A stretch of 64,000 nt of DNA from positions 5,781,001-5,845,000 of the forward strand of contig NC_059552.1 in NCBI RefSeq assembly GCF_905220415.1, written 5' to 3'. Positions 1-12,990 of the stretch are shown one piece after another. A model generated the notes under the pieces. It made no database searches. It had not been told where the DNA came from and saw only the letters and a program-made list of their open reading frames with translations. Positions within the stretch are counted from its first letter, which is position 1. The number at the start of each line of letters is the position of its first letter. A program made the position numbers and the translations under genes. This DNA comes from Colias croceus. Lineage: Eukaryota; Arthropoda; Insecta; Lepidoptera; Pieridae.

Positions 1-488
1 CTTGTAATATAATATCACCTACAGAACCAGTATTCAGGAGCCAATCGCTTTTGCATAATTCAGAAGATCAGCTCTAAACTTTAATACTATGTACTATGAA
101 ATAAATTTATAATTTCTATACTGACTGAAATGTCTTACAAGAAAATAATGTTTTTCTAATTTCCTACGAGAAAAACGTAAGTTTTGTACTAAATTTGTAA
201 ATAAATACTTGGCCTGAAACACAAAACTATAATCGAGACTGAAACCTCATAAGAGATCTGTGTTCCTGCCGTAACAACAAACGTAGGGTGCTGATGATGA
301 ATAAAATAATGAATTAAAGCTTTATTGTACACACCAAAACAATGAAACAACATTAAGTAAAATATACATAAATTGCACAATAGGCGACCTTATGGCTACA
401 GAGCCATCTCTTCCAGGTAACCCAACCAATGAAAACAGTAACTAAGAAGGAATACAAGTAGGTGGTGCATACCAAAGCAATATATATA

Positions 489-543
489 CAGGGTGTAATC
501 GTTAAGTGTGCACAAGCGACCATTCCGTAACTATTGCAGATGA
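489..543 (+). repeat. Solo end of the CAGGGTGTAATCG element
   Basis: From CAGGGTGTAATCGTTAAG to about AACTATTGCAGAT this matches the right arm of the larger element at 2757-4213 (in inverse) almost base for base, then the similarity stops. It is preceded by TATATATA. No opposite end was found nearby, so it is a truncated copy or the relic of a deletion. Confidence 0.65.
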
Positions 544-2752
544 TGATAATATTACCTATATCAACATTTCTTACCTTTACGTGATTGAAACAAATCACCG
601 TCACATCGCTATATAAACGTAATTTATCGATGCACTACACACCGCTCCCGTTCAATGGACGTATTGAAAAGTTCCATCTATAATTTATCATCTATTGTTA
701 GCTGCACACAATGCCCTGGTAACTGGCAAGACGTTGTCTAGATCACCATAAGATCGATCCTGACCGGACTCGGCCATTGTTGACCGAGTACCGATTAACA
801 CATAGCTATTTAGGTGCTCTAGCCCTAACTGCATAAATGGATTTGTACGATTTCATGTGTATTAATGCAAGTGAATGCAAACAGTTCGGTTTGGATGCGG
901 CTTTGTTAAAGTGTAGCAAATTGAATGAATGTAGGCAAATTGTAACAAATAGCACGGGATGTATATACTTAAACGTTTCAAGGTACTTATGTATATCTAA
1001 AACTGAGCATAATATGTAAACACATTGAAGCGGTATGTTCATGATTCGTTGACCAAAATTGGAATTTGTAGTAATAGTTAGTCTTTTTAAATATATGAGT
1101 AAAAAATTCTCCAACATAGCAATGTTAATAATAATTTATTTCAAGTACAATACATAATCTTGTAATACGTCTTAAAATCAATACTTATTACTCATATTTT
1201 TGCTACAGTACATTAATGAATTAAAATGAATATAAACAATTAACATGAATCTCAATTCATGTAATTAACATCAACGGGATAAAATGCGCTCTGTTAATTT
1301 GATTGATTAAATATAAGTATCGAGAACAAAAAAATAAATAAATTTAAAATATTAAAATTAAAGTTAATCCAAGGAGCAATAAAAACAATATTACATTACC
1401 TATGTAGGTTACAAAGGCATGTAAATGTATATATTACGAACTACTCGGTAACAAAATCCATTTCGAAATTAGTATCTAAATTCACAGTTCACACTAAAAA
1501 TGTCTAAACAGTCAAACATTACCGAGCAAAATGAAAGTTTCGAAATTAAATATTTAGGAAACTCGATTCATTCGAATTTGTTAAATGTGAGTTCAAATAT
1601 AGAGACACATAATTATTATTTAAATACACGTAGTAATAATGAAGTGTTTGTTTTAAATATGTTATTAATATCTGACCCATAAAACATTTATACATTTTTC
1701 GTTGTAGCTCCGATGGCTTTCCTCGATAAATGATTCGAACAAAAACAATTTTTCAATTCTAACCTGTATCCTGGGATTATCGCGTTAAACCAAACAAACA
1801 AATTCAGCTCTATAATATTAGTATGGCTTTATAAAACTGTGAATATTCATTAAAACTAATTATATAGTTCCATTTTTATAATCATAAGACTAATAACTAC
1901 TTAAATTATCTAAGTTAAATTGTGATCTTTCATGAACGGCCGTTAAAAACGTGACACGGTAAACATCGCATCCACAACACACGCGCGTATTGGTGCACAT
2001 AAATCCCACTTTATGGGCAGTTAAACGCTTGTTATACGAACTCTGTGAGTATCTCTTTATATATTACTACTGAATAATATTAACAACGCATTCCGCTATA
2101 ATTAAGAACAATTTATCTACCCTTATGAGCTTCTATGTAAATTGCTTTTCGATTCTGATTACTCATCAATCTCATCATGCACACATTTGTGGTTCTGATA
2201 TTTCTGAATATGTTGTTGCCTCAAAATTTTCCTCGCTTATTAATATTTGTGGAAAAATAATTGTATTTCCAAAAATATAAAGCCGGTAATTATTTATCTT
2301 GGAATATTATTTTGAATATAATTAAGTTTACATTCAATAAATGTTATATTTAATCATGCCTCGAAAATCAATCATCATAATTAAATTTTGTTAATGTAAT
2401 ATCAAAGGAACAAAAGCTTCGAATTTGAAATGAGCAGTTTATCGTCAAATTAACTGCAAAGTGTGTTTACAAAAGCAATGCGAAGTTTGCACGTGTTTGC
2501 GACGGCTCTTGTCCACAGCACAACATAGTAAAAGGCTCTGACTTTCCTTTAAATGCTGTGCAGGATTCGACATATCCGATAGGTATTAAATTTATATATT
2601 TAAATTGCAAAGAAATATAATTTTCACGTAACATTGAAAGCATTGAAAACATTGTACCTACGGTATTTAAAACTAAAAGCCGCTTTGCCCCTTTAGATAT
2701 CATCGATTATATTAGTATGTATACTTTCATTGCTGAATTGATTTACGTTATA
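544..2752. other. AT-rich non-coding stretch
   Basis: No ORF with coding character, no splice-flanked GC-rich island and no strong repeat were seen. The bases before 489 (1-488) are the same kind of sequence. Confidence 0.6.
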
Positions 2753-2957
2753 TATACAGGGTGTAATCGTTAAGTGTGCACAGGCGATTATTCTGTAACT
2801 ATTACAGATATCAAAAAACTTTAAACTGATATCGAAAGTATTTAACCTAATGAGTAAAATGGCCATAATAAATTTTTAAAAATAAAACGAGAAATATCTA
2901 AAAAATTAACTTGAAACCCTCCCATACATTTCGTATGAGATACGAATATCCCATGTA

Positions 2958-3862
2958 CATGGGTTGATCCAAAAGTAATGACAATCAATTTTAAACAAGG
3001 TCATTACAGTTATAATAATTATGTAGTTCTCTAGATAGTCTTCTAACTAGAAAATATACTTCAATATTTTTTTCCTAAACTTAAAAAAAACACTTTGACT
3101 TCATCCACAAAAACCCCTCCACGCGGCCATCACTTCGCTGTCGTCTTAAAATAATTTATTGCTAAGAAAGTGTTTCTTGTGCCGAGGAATGAGATAAAAG
3201 TAAATAGGAGCTAGATCTAAAAAATAGGGTAGGTGTTCAAGCATTTGGAATGCCGTTTTTTGAATGGCAGCCATCGCAACTGACGCTTTGTGATCTGGTG
3301 CGTTGTCTTGGTGAAACAGCGTTCAGGTCCGCAGTTTGCCATGTCTCTTTTCCTTACTAACCTACCGCAATCTTTTAATTTGGTCTGTTTAGAAAGAGCC
3401 TAATAAAGTGGCTACCTTTTTAAAATATTCAACCATAATTATTCCTTCAGCGTCCCAAAAAACTACCGCTTTAATCTAACCTACTGATTTTCACTTTGAA
3501 TTTCTTCATCGTCACTTTGGAAGCTTGCATCCAGGACATTGATTGTTTTTTGGTTTCAGCATAAACATGGTGAACTCGGGTAACGTCCATGATTACAAAA
3601 CGTGACAAAAAATTATCCTGATATCATTAAAAATTTAGAAATTTACCCTCTACATGTCGAATCGTTGTTTCTTCTTTTCGTCGGGAAACATTCTGGCACG
3701 CACGGTTCACATTCAAATTAATGTAAATAATTGGAAACGTGGCCTGTTGATATGATTTTTTTGTGATTACTTAGTGAATACATGAGCAAGCAAAAAACAT
3801 TTATTTTATATTTTTATGTGCACAGGAAATACCCAATTATCATTACTTTTGGATCAACTAAG
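2958..3862 (-). mobile_element. Degenerate mariner-family transposon
   Basis: The inverted ends GTTGATCCAAAAGTAATGA (about 2963) and the inverse form ending at 3862 are the terminal repeats of a mariner-like element, flanked by TA on both sides (2956-2957, 3863-3864). At 905 bp it is shorter than the usual ~1.3 kb, so it has internal deletions. The minus strand holds decayed transposase sequence. It sits between the arms of the outer element, so it inserted later. Confidence 0.75.
3060..3700 (-). pseudogene. Mariner transposase remnant
   Basis: Minus-strand translation in shifting frames shows pieces of a DD34D transposase: a stretch resembling the first catalytic aspartate region followed by HHVYAETKKQSMSWMQASK (about 3582-3525), then after a frame change sequence resembling the second aspartate region and its H(Q/K)DNAP-like motif (about 3320-3270), then residues resembling the region of the third aspartate (about 3240-3190). 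Several stops and frame changes interrupt it, so it cannot encode an enzyme. The exact subfamily is not claimed. Confidence 0.65.
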
Positions 3863-4217
3863 TACATTTAATATGAAAGATTTTAGCTTTTTCTTTCTTT
3901 TTTTGGTTTTCTGCTTTAATTACTTCGCAAATTTGAAGGGAAGTTCATTTAGAAACTGTAAATAGAGCTCCTCATTGTATTGCACAATGAGGACATCACT
4001 TCGAAAATCTGCTATGAATACAAAATGTATGGGAAATAAAATGTATGGGAGCGTTTAATGTAACATTTTTGGATATTTCTCGTTTTATTTTTAAAAAATT
4101 ATTATGGCCATTTTACTCATTAGGTTAAGTACTTTCGATATCAGTTTAAAGTATTTTAGTATCTGCAATAGTTACGGAATAATTGCTTGTGCACACTTAA
4201 CGATTACACCCTGTATA

Positions 4218-6075
4218 TGCTATAAAAGTAAAATTAATCTTTTTCAAGATTCTATCACAAAATGTAACACAGGCAACAAGAATGCATTGTGTACGGTTAC
4301 ATTTTTTAACGTCACCGTGCAATCTCGTATTCTGTTTAGTAGCACAGGTTAGATACTAGATAGTAGGTACCTATAAATTAAACATTCTATAACTATTTCA
4401 CAAATTAATGTTTATAGATGATTAATTGATTCATTTTACTTTAAAATTTGATCAGTACATGCATTAAATAACGTTCCTATATCGCGGTTTATATGAACAT
4501 TTTTACCGCGAATATTATTAACATAACGTTTAATTAAAAGTTAAGTTATTTGTTAACGAGCGTTGTTAACTCGGTCAGAAACGGACGCAATGAGCTGGGA
4601 ATAAATTCAAATACGGGAAGCCCTGGAGTTTTGCGAATTAATATATTATTATTTTCATGAAAGTTTGATTATGAAAGCTTTTAATCAAAATACTTTAACT
4701 GTTGTTTTACTAAAACTCAAACGAAATCATATATTTATTATTTGTCTACATTGATACTAAAACTCTTAATAAAAATATACTTGTTTTAAATGTGTTTTAT
4801 TTAATTTTGTTCGAGAACCGCTTCATTAAAATACCCCAAAATTCCATTGAATGGAGGAGGTATAGACGATGTTACAATAAATTGCTTAAATGTAGGTACC
4901 TATATTGAATTCGCTTTTCTATTGAACATTAACTGTCTTAACTCTACAAAATAAAGGCACCATTAACTTCACTCATTGAGACCATTAAAGGTTATTAATA
5001 TTATTATATCAATAAATAATATTTATATATTATATAAGTTGATTTGTGAAAATGAACGCGATGAGACGGGAATAGATTTCATTGATTGATAAATGTGAAT
5101 GATTGCCTGAAGATTATAATTAGTCTCGTGTTATTTACAGAAATCAATAAAATAAAGACCTTTTATTACAAAAACTTAAATATTTTATCTTAACGAATAT
5201 TATTATGTTACGATATAAGGTTACAAAGCTTAACATCCAACGATATTGTTAACGAGCTCCATTTAACCTCTTATTTTATCCTTTCTTCCTATTTAGCTGT
5301 TTTCATTTCCACTTTTATTACATTAGCGCAATGAAAGAGAAAATATCAGGCACATTTAAATAACATTTCGCGTCAGCAACTCGGCGACTGAATCGGGAAG
5401 TTACTAACGACGTAAGGTTTTTACAGCTCTCTGTTGTGAAAGTTAAGTCGTGCTCAACCTAAAGCATAAAGTCTATATTATACTATGTCCAAGGGTTCAG
5501 TTAAATATCATCGACACTGCAACGTTGCAAGTATATTTTAGTTATAAAATATGTTTTGTTAGACAAGAATTAATGTATCGATTTAAATAAAGTATTTTGT
5601 TGTAAAGCTGTTAAAAAGTATAGAATGTGTATTACCTATTTACTATTAAAGTCTTTAGTTCCATATTGAATATATAAATAATATATATACATAGTTGCCT
5701 ATGCTATATTCTAAAAATGTGGAAGTCATATTTCATTTAAATATCTACGTATATTTCGTCATATTATGTAAATAATGTACGGAGCGCTAGGTTTAATTGG
5801 TTTAATTGGTAGATTTATTGCGAGCCCTTTTATATGCAACATAGGACCTTGTGGACAGTCGTTACTCATATTTCTCAAGTTGTTTCGCAATGAACGTCAA
5901 ATAGTTTATAATATCTGCTCCAACATATGTATTTAACACTTACTGTTCTGTGGTATTTAAATTATAAGTGATTCCTTTTGTATTCATTGTACTCAATAAA
6001 CTCTATAATTTATGTCTTTGTAAAATTCTTACTTGAGAAATTTTAACAAAATTGTGATACAGTTTTGACACTGTT
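4218..6075. other. AT-rich non-coding stretch
   Basis: Nothing recognisable. A somewhat GC-richer patch around 5360-5460 lacks a convincing open frame or splice signals. Confidence 0.6.
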
Positions 6076-6243
6076 AGAGGTAGCGCGCACGAGCAACTTT
6101 GTCTCCGCAACTATTTTGTCTCTCCCAAGTCCCACCCATGGGCTAGTATGAAAGTGCGCGCACGTAGCGACGCAACTCCCCATACAATTGATGGAAGAGA
6201 CAAAATAGTTGCGGAGTCAAAGTTGCTAATGCGCGCTGGCTCT
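6076..6243. mobile_element. MITE with 48-bp terminal inverted repeats
   Basis: The arms 6076-6123 and 6196-6243 pair with only a handful of mismatches; both contain GCAACTTTG and CCGCAACTATTTTGTCTCT. The 72-bp centre has no coding potential. The size (168 bp) and structure are those of a miniature inverted-repeat transposable element. No clear target duplication was identified, so the superfamily is left open. Confidence 0.75.
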
Positions 6244-6978
6244 TAGATCGTATAGCAAAATTAAGTTTGAAATTGAAGGCCTATTATGCTTAAAATGATG
6301 ACTGTCTAATATCCTTTGTCTAGACTTGCTCCGTTCTTGAAGTTCAAAATTTAATTAGCATTCTGTTTCTGACTAACAAATTATCATAATACCTACTGTT
6401 ACGCTTTGAACTTATAAAAATATTTTTATAAGGATTTCAAATTTACTACGGTTCATCAATCAGGTATATTTATAAACATAGGTCCCTTTGAATTACGTCG
6501 ACCTTTATTCAAAAACAACCATATTTTAACACTCACATGTTTTTAGATTTTGTAAATAATATATTTATTTTCTTTTAGGAATTTATATATGCGGGAGTAG
6601 AGTCTGTGGTAGAGTAGATATTTTTTTTAAATGTGTGCATGATCTGTCAGTAGCAAAGAGGAACTATTAAAAATGACGCGATTGGCTTAAAGCCAAATCG
6701 ATTTGTAACTGCGCAGAAAAAGCAATAAAAGTTGAACGTGAATACATGATAGCAACGGAAAATAGCTGCATTCGTCATAGTGCTTCCGTGATAACATTCA
6801 GTGTTTACAGGCGAGCCGCGACCCCATCGTCTTGCAAATTGTATGAAACCATTTATCAAACAATATTGAAGATTTATGAGAGCATAATGCTATTGTTACC
6901 TTTTAAGTCTTAATAATACGGAATTGCTAATGAAAGTGAAGCTTCAATCCTATAAATGACAATTGTTTATAGATAAAT

Positions 6979-8006
6979 ACTAGCGGTCCGCCCCGGCTTC
7001 GCCCGTGGTACATATTAACGTTTTCTCTACATAAGAACCATCCTCGTACTTCAAGGAATATAATAAAAAAAGAATTATCGAAATCGGTTCAGCCGTTCTC
7101 GAGTTATGGAATTACAACGAAAAGTGGCATTGATTTTTATATATTAGATATTAAGCTTTCCGAATAGTAGATTAAAAAAATCCTAAATAGAACGTTTAAT
7201 AGACATTATCTTATTCGGTAAATAGGTACCTACTCCACGACGATACGATAACATACATATTTAAAAAAAAGAACGCCAGGCTTATGAAATTTCACCAAAA
7301 GTAAAATTACAGGTAGGTACAATAAGCTGGCTTACTGATGATGAATGTCTTACGACGTGGTCTGGCTACAAAGTAGCCATGCCTCACCCTATGGATACAT
7401 AAGCCTCTAGCTATATATACTAGCTGTAGTACAAGTCCTATAAATATATATCTATAGATTGTAGGGCCTTTTTTTCTCCAAAGAGATAGTGTCTCTGTCT
7501 CATGTCACTAAGAGAAATTATTTTTACCATACTAATTATACACATTATAGATATAAATATGAAGATATCCAGTTTTATTTTAATCACAATAAATATTACT
7601 TTATTTCTTCATACAAAAAATACACGAGGATCGTACTATTGTTATACTTCGTTATTGTATTGCCTCGTGGTGCAAAAGTTCCTTTTGAATTCGTTTTGTA
7701 TTTAAAATTATTACTTTTGCCTTTGACCAAGTGCCTTTGACCGAAACCTAAAATATCAAATATGAATTCACTGATGTGAAATAACTCTTTCAATCATATT
7801 AAGTTATTATAACATTAGTAAATTTTTCCACCTTCTTATAATATAAAAATGAATCCCAAAATGTGTTGGAAAGCACATAACTTGAGAACGGCTTAACCGA
7901 CTTTGTTAATTCTTTTTTTTATAATATTCTTTGAAGTACCCGGATGGTTCTTATGTAGAGAAAGCGTAAATATGTACCACGGGCGAAGCCGGGGCGGACC
8001 GCTAGT
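6979..8006. repeat. Fold-back repeat: two inverted copies of an ACTAGCGGTCCGCCCC-ended interspersed repeat
   Basis: The left arm begins ACTAGCGGTCCGCCCCGGCT at 6979 and the right arm ends with its exact complement at 8006. The arms match for about 150 bp, including the blocks CTCTACATAAGAACCATCC and GTTCTC(A/G)AGTTATG. The core GAAGCCGGGGCGGACCGCTAGT is a common end of short interspersed repeats in Lepidoptera. The ~700-bp middle is AT-rich with no coding sequence. It could be a fold-back transposon or two independent insertions in opposite orientation. Confidence 0.7.
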
Positions 8007-11000
8007 TTGTAATAAATATAACTATGACATATTGCAAGCTTTATGAATACTGACCTAATATCTATGAAAATTTCAGATATTTTTGATAATAAATACATCA
8101 AAATATACCGAACCTAGAACTTCTATTTTAAAATACCATTTTAATTTGATGAACTTATATACAAATTTTCTCTTCTCTCTTACATCGTAAGTCGTAACGT
8201 ACCTTTAGAACAAAATAATTTCTCATTTACATTTCGCACACTCATCAGCTACTTCTCCGTGTCTGAACTAAAATTACTTCAAAGTTGAACTAAATCACTT
8301 CTCGACTTCCTCAGTTCATGCATGAGTCATGACACAAACTTCACCCGTACCTTAATCTTGCAAGTTTAATACGAATGTTTTTATTAGAAAACTGGTCAAA
8401 TACTCGACACTCGTTTAATAAAACATCACATGTGTAAAGTACGTTTTCATTCGTAATGTACTTCCAGAAAAAACTAATTCGTTGTCACAGCTACAAATGC
8501 TTTAAGTCAATTAGTGTACTTAATATCTTTTCGGAATTTATATGAAGTAAATTACTTAATGTTATTTAATAAATTCTAGTGGAATTTAATTAAACGTTAC
8601 ATTTGAATCTCAAACCGCGGCAAATTAAACACGCTGCCGGTGTAACCTCACAATGTATTTTTTGAGGTAGAAAATCTTTCAACGAATCATTAACGCCCAC
8701 TTAAAATAGAAATGTCTTCATAATTTATAGAGGCAAAAATAAAAGAAAAATTAAATTAAAGTGAAGGAAAATTCTTAAGATATTTATAAATTTGTACTTT
8801 ACAATATTTTCCGTTTCTATGGTAATCAGGATAATGGAATAACGTTATAATTTATAACAGATATTTATTGTAGCCGACTTCTACAACGTAACAAAGGGTA
8901 ATAATAGCATATTTATATACCTTATTTTTATTGATTATAAAATGATTGAAATGATAATAAATTAATGTAAAATATGACCAAAAAAAGACAAGATACAGAA
9001 AATTTATTTACTGATTCATATCGAACAAAATCAAAATTACAAAATAATTTTAAGCAGAAGAAGAAGGTGATTCATCTTGCATAATTAATCAAGTGAATAG
9101 GCAATTAATTGAGATACTTAAATGTTAATTCAGATTGAAATTTTGTTCTTAAAATATGAAAATATGCTACATGACTAAACACGAATACAAAATTTACAAG
9201 CTATATTGATAGCTATTTCACAACAATATTAAGTAAACTGTTGTGAAATAGCTTTATCAAATTAAAAATGTGTAACACCATAAAAATGGGAAGATCAAAA
9301 GTCAGTTTGTATTTTAATCTAAAACGGAATTCCGTAATGACTGGATATCGATAAATAGAGAGGACCAGATGCAACGAGCGGTATTGCCTATTCTATGACA
9401 AACGATCTGGTACGATATTTGTTCCGTGTCTCGATATATCAAGCCAATAGAATTATTATTGTGGCTACGTTGGTGTAAGTTATTTAAATGTGCGATTAAA
9501 TATTTAAATTGAGATTTTTTTTTCTTCTTTTTAGCGCAATTATCTTGTATTTATCGTTAAAAATTAAATGTATGATCCATAATAAATAGGCTCTATTTTG
9601 TTTAAAAAATTACCGTAATTTAAGTTTTCTTTCTTAGAAGAGAATCTCTATTTTGCATTAGTTTCCATTATATTAGTTATGTTTGATCTTAAACGTCAAC
9701 GTCGTTTAAATAGCAAGCAAAACAGAATAATCTAAAAATGCCTGCAATATAAACACTATCGTAAGTAATACCGCATCAGAAGCGTATGAAAATGAAAATC
9801 CTTTCAATAGCGTCATGCAAAATATCATAGGAAGCGGGTTTCTATTACCTCCCGGATGACACATGATCGTCGTTCGTGTGCACGGCTTAATTGAATCAAT
9901 GGAGGAGTGGAAAACTTAAATCCATTATGCGTTTTATTACTTTACCAAGCTGTGTGATCTATTATGATATTTCATGGAATATATGACACTTCTTTTTTAA
10001 AGCTCTACTTTTAAGCGTTTATATTTGTTTTATAAATTTAGAAATTTCCGTTTATGCTTCGAAGAAGTTCTCTCTAAAGGCATGTATGTATGTAATTACG
10101 TCTATGCGTAAATGATTTTCTAATTTAATGTAGTACTTTATAAATAGAGTATTGTATTTATACATTTTACATATATACATACATTTTACATTCACAAGTA
10201 GATTTATAAAGAGGTAATCTTTCTTAATATAATATAAATTTTAACCAAACATAAACAATAATGCAAAACATTAATCATTCCAACCTTGGATCAATTTGTT
10301 TCCGCATAATTCCTAGCTCATCGTCTATAATCTCATTAAGAGTATTAAAAAGATACTACGAGTAGAAGAGCGAAAATAGGTGCAATATTTATTTATCGAT
10401 CCACTCAATATCACAAAAACCAGTGATTCTGCTAACACGCTTCGATCTAGTCTATAGAAAGCAATGCTTTTCACTCCAAACGTTGTAGTTCCAATCGTAG
10501 TTTACAATAGACCTTTCAATTCGACATTTTGTAATCGAAAAAAGGAATTTGAATTTAAGAAAAAGAATTGAAGTATACGCGACGGTTACTATATTTACGG
10601 CTATCTTTTTGTTATAAATAATTATTAGAAAGCTGTATATCATTGTACTACGCTGCTACGACGTAGCGCATGCTACGACAAATGCGTACATAAGTGGCAT
10701 TATATTACCTCTTTTTTACTGCATCCCATTTTACAAGCAAATACGATACAAACACACATATCAACAACAAATACTATGAAACAAAATATACAATCAAGCG
10801 AATAAAGGCGACAAATTCGAAACATAATAAACACATAATGCAAACCAATATTACGTTCCCAAATCGATTTCGCGTTGTAATTCAACAAGTTATTGGCGGT
10901 AAATGAAAGGCGAGAATAATCTTACATAATACAAAGTGGGGACCGTGCAGGTGGCGGGCCCGGTAATGGCCCGACGACTTGATGAATAGCTGAGGACGTG

Positions 11001-12385
11001 GCTTGAGAGCAAAATACACCATTCTATATCCCTCTATAAAATATTACTCAAATCCCACGCTAACATCCACTAATTTTATGTATAGATTGCTTCAGCCCTC
11101 CCGAAATTGGGACGTCAATAAATGATTTAATTTCGAGAAAAAGATTAAAGGATATCCTGAATTTAGGGGATTAATAAAATTTTATTCATCGACTTTACAT
11201 AATAAACATTACAAATTCTAATTTAAAACAGATATATTTTCAGCGTTGAAGGAAAATACTTTCATTAACGGTTCACGAAATGTTTACTTTGTTAACATAA
11301 CATTTTTTATGAGATAGGTTCTTAAATAATATCGATAGGCATAAATCATAATCAGTCATAATATTTCTTAATGTAGAGCAAACCTTTTCCTGTAAAATAC
11401 TCAAAGTTATAAACTGCAGATGATATTCGGAAATTCGGAAGACGAGATTTATTGAGACGGCTTTGATTTATGGTTCATTCCACACGTGGGACCAAGGGTT
11501 CAAAGACAAAAAGAAAATTTATTTAAGGACAAGAAACAACCGGGTTCCTTTATATTGCAGTTTCTTTGAACAGGAACCAATCTTATCAAGGTTCACTTTT
11601 ACTTAACACTGGCATAAAACGAGCCGAAGCTTTGAGGTAAAGCAGCTCATTCACTTCAAAGCCTTTTCGAAAGAAATTATTTAAAAAACTCAATTGCTTT
11701 GCGTTAACATACAACTATCTCTAAGAATGATATATGTTTGTAGTAACATGTAGTGTAAGAATAAAATAATTGAATTGCAGTAAATTATTTTAAGAATGGA
11801 GTTAACTACATAAAAAATAAATATGAAATCCTCATCCGCGGTTTCTGAGAAGTTACGAAAATACCTCCTTCCATAAACAAAACTGTAAACAGCTTAATGC
11901 AGTACAAATTTACAAGTAATTACACTTATTTGCATGCATAATTTATGACATATGCACAAGAAACGGATGAAGGAACATATTTAATGTTTACACAGAGTGT
12001 AGCACGTAATGTTGAATTTCTCATATTACAACTCCGCCACGCTATTGCCAGTTAAATAAATCAATGTCATATTCCACATCCCAACGATCAACTTATATGA
12101 AGAATGGGTTCTTACAGAAATACCTTCAATCTACAGACGAAACTATTTTAAACCACAACTTTATACAAACTTTTACGAGAGGTCTGAAAACTTAACAGAA
12201 TCCGATCAAATCAATTCCACTTGAACATAAAGGAGATGTAGTTCTTGTGACAACCTCAGAAAGTTTTTACTAAAACTATTTCAACAATAATGATGAAAAT
12301 CTTCATAAAGTCAAGACAATAACAATCTCTTTAGCCACAATAACTTTATATTATAAATAGCATATTCTATCGGTTCGTTTATAAC
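8007..12385. other. AT-rich non-coding stretch with one short hairpin
   Basis: No gene is recognisable. A 15-bp inverted repeat (9211-9225 with 9239-9253) is the only sharp structure. A GC-rich patch at 10935-10990 is flanked by splice-like sites but has no convincing frame of useful length. Confidence 0.55.
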
Positions 12386-12386
12386 T

Positions 12387-12745
12387 TTTTTTTTTCGTCG
12401 TCGTCATCGTCGTCGTTTCAGCCGTGGGACGTCCACTGCTGGACAAAGGCCTCCCTCAAGGATTTCCAGTACGACCGGTACAGCGGCTCCCTGCCACTCG
12501 GACCAGGTCGTCCGTCCATCTTGTGGGAGGTCGTCCCACGCTTCGTCGTCCAATTCGTGGCCTCCATTCCAGAACCTTTCTGCCCCAACGGCCATCGGTT
12601 CTACGGGCTATGTGCCCCGCCCATTGCCACTTCAACGTACTAATCCGGCGAGCTATGTCGGTGACTCCGGTTCTCCTACGGATTTCCTCATTTCTGATTC
12701 GATCTCGTAGGGAAACTCCGAGCATGTTGAGTTTCGCCAACACAT
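12387..12745 (-). mobile_element. RTE-type non-LTR retrotransposon, 3'-end fragment
   Basis: The minus strand encodes the C-terminal end of a non-LTR reverse transcriptase: ISTLKWQWAGHIARRTDGRW (about 12642-12583) and GRPPTRWTDDLVRVAG, then after a frameshift GGLCPAVDVPRLKRRR, running into a GAC/GAT trinucleotide tract (12394-12418 on the plus strand CGTCGTCGTCATCG). That ending and short tandem tail are typical of RTE-clade LINEs in insects. The catalytic reverse transcriptase and endonuclease domains are absent, so the copy is 5'-truncated and dead. Confidence 0.85.
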
Positions 12746-12825
12746 TATATAAAAAGCTTCACAAATATAATAGACAATTTTCGGTGATGTATGAAAGACA
12801 TAAACTTAAATTTACATTAGTATTA

Positions 12826-12990
12826 TTCAAACTCAAACTCAAACTCAAACATTTATTTATTCAATTAGACTTCTTCGAGAAGCACTTTTGAAACGTCAAT
12901 ACATATTTTTATCATTTACCACCGATTCGGAAAGCAGTATCTATGGAGAAGAATCGGCAAGAAACTCCATAGTTGCTCTTTTAAATCATT
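12826..12990. repeat. Interspersed repeat with an ACTCAAACTCAAAC run, probable LINE 3' end
   Basis: Begins with a tandem ACTCAA tract, then CATTTATTTATTCAATTAGAC, then GAGAAGAATCGGCAAGAAAC near 12947-12966. These blocks recur together in many lepidopteran genomes as a short retroelement-derived repeat. A second, shorter member is in dynein intron 6 (57474-57556). Confidence 0.6.

Larger units (their letters stand above)
2753..4217. mobile_element. DNA element with long terminal inverted repeats (CAGGGTGTAATCG...), carrying a nested mariner
   Basis: The ends CAGGGTGTAATCGTTAAG (from 2757) and its inverse (to 4213) begin inverted arms about 180 bp long that are nearly identical by eye, including the block around AATGAGTAAAATGGCCATAA. 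The flanks read TATA on both sides (2753-2756 and 4214-4217), a likely target duplication, or TA if shorter. No transposase belonging to this outer element is visible, so it is non-autonomous. A decayed mariner is inserted inside it. A partial copy of one end lies at 489-543. Confidence 0.75.

Noticed and set aside
12424..12891. 155-codon plus-strand open frame
   Set aside because: It lies antisense to the LINE reverse-transcriptase fragment and then runs into another repeat.
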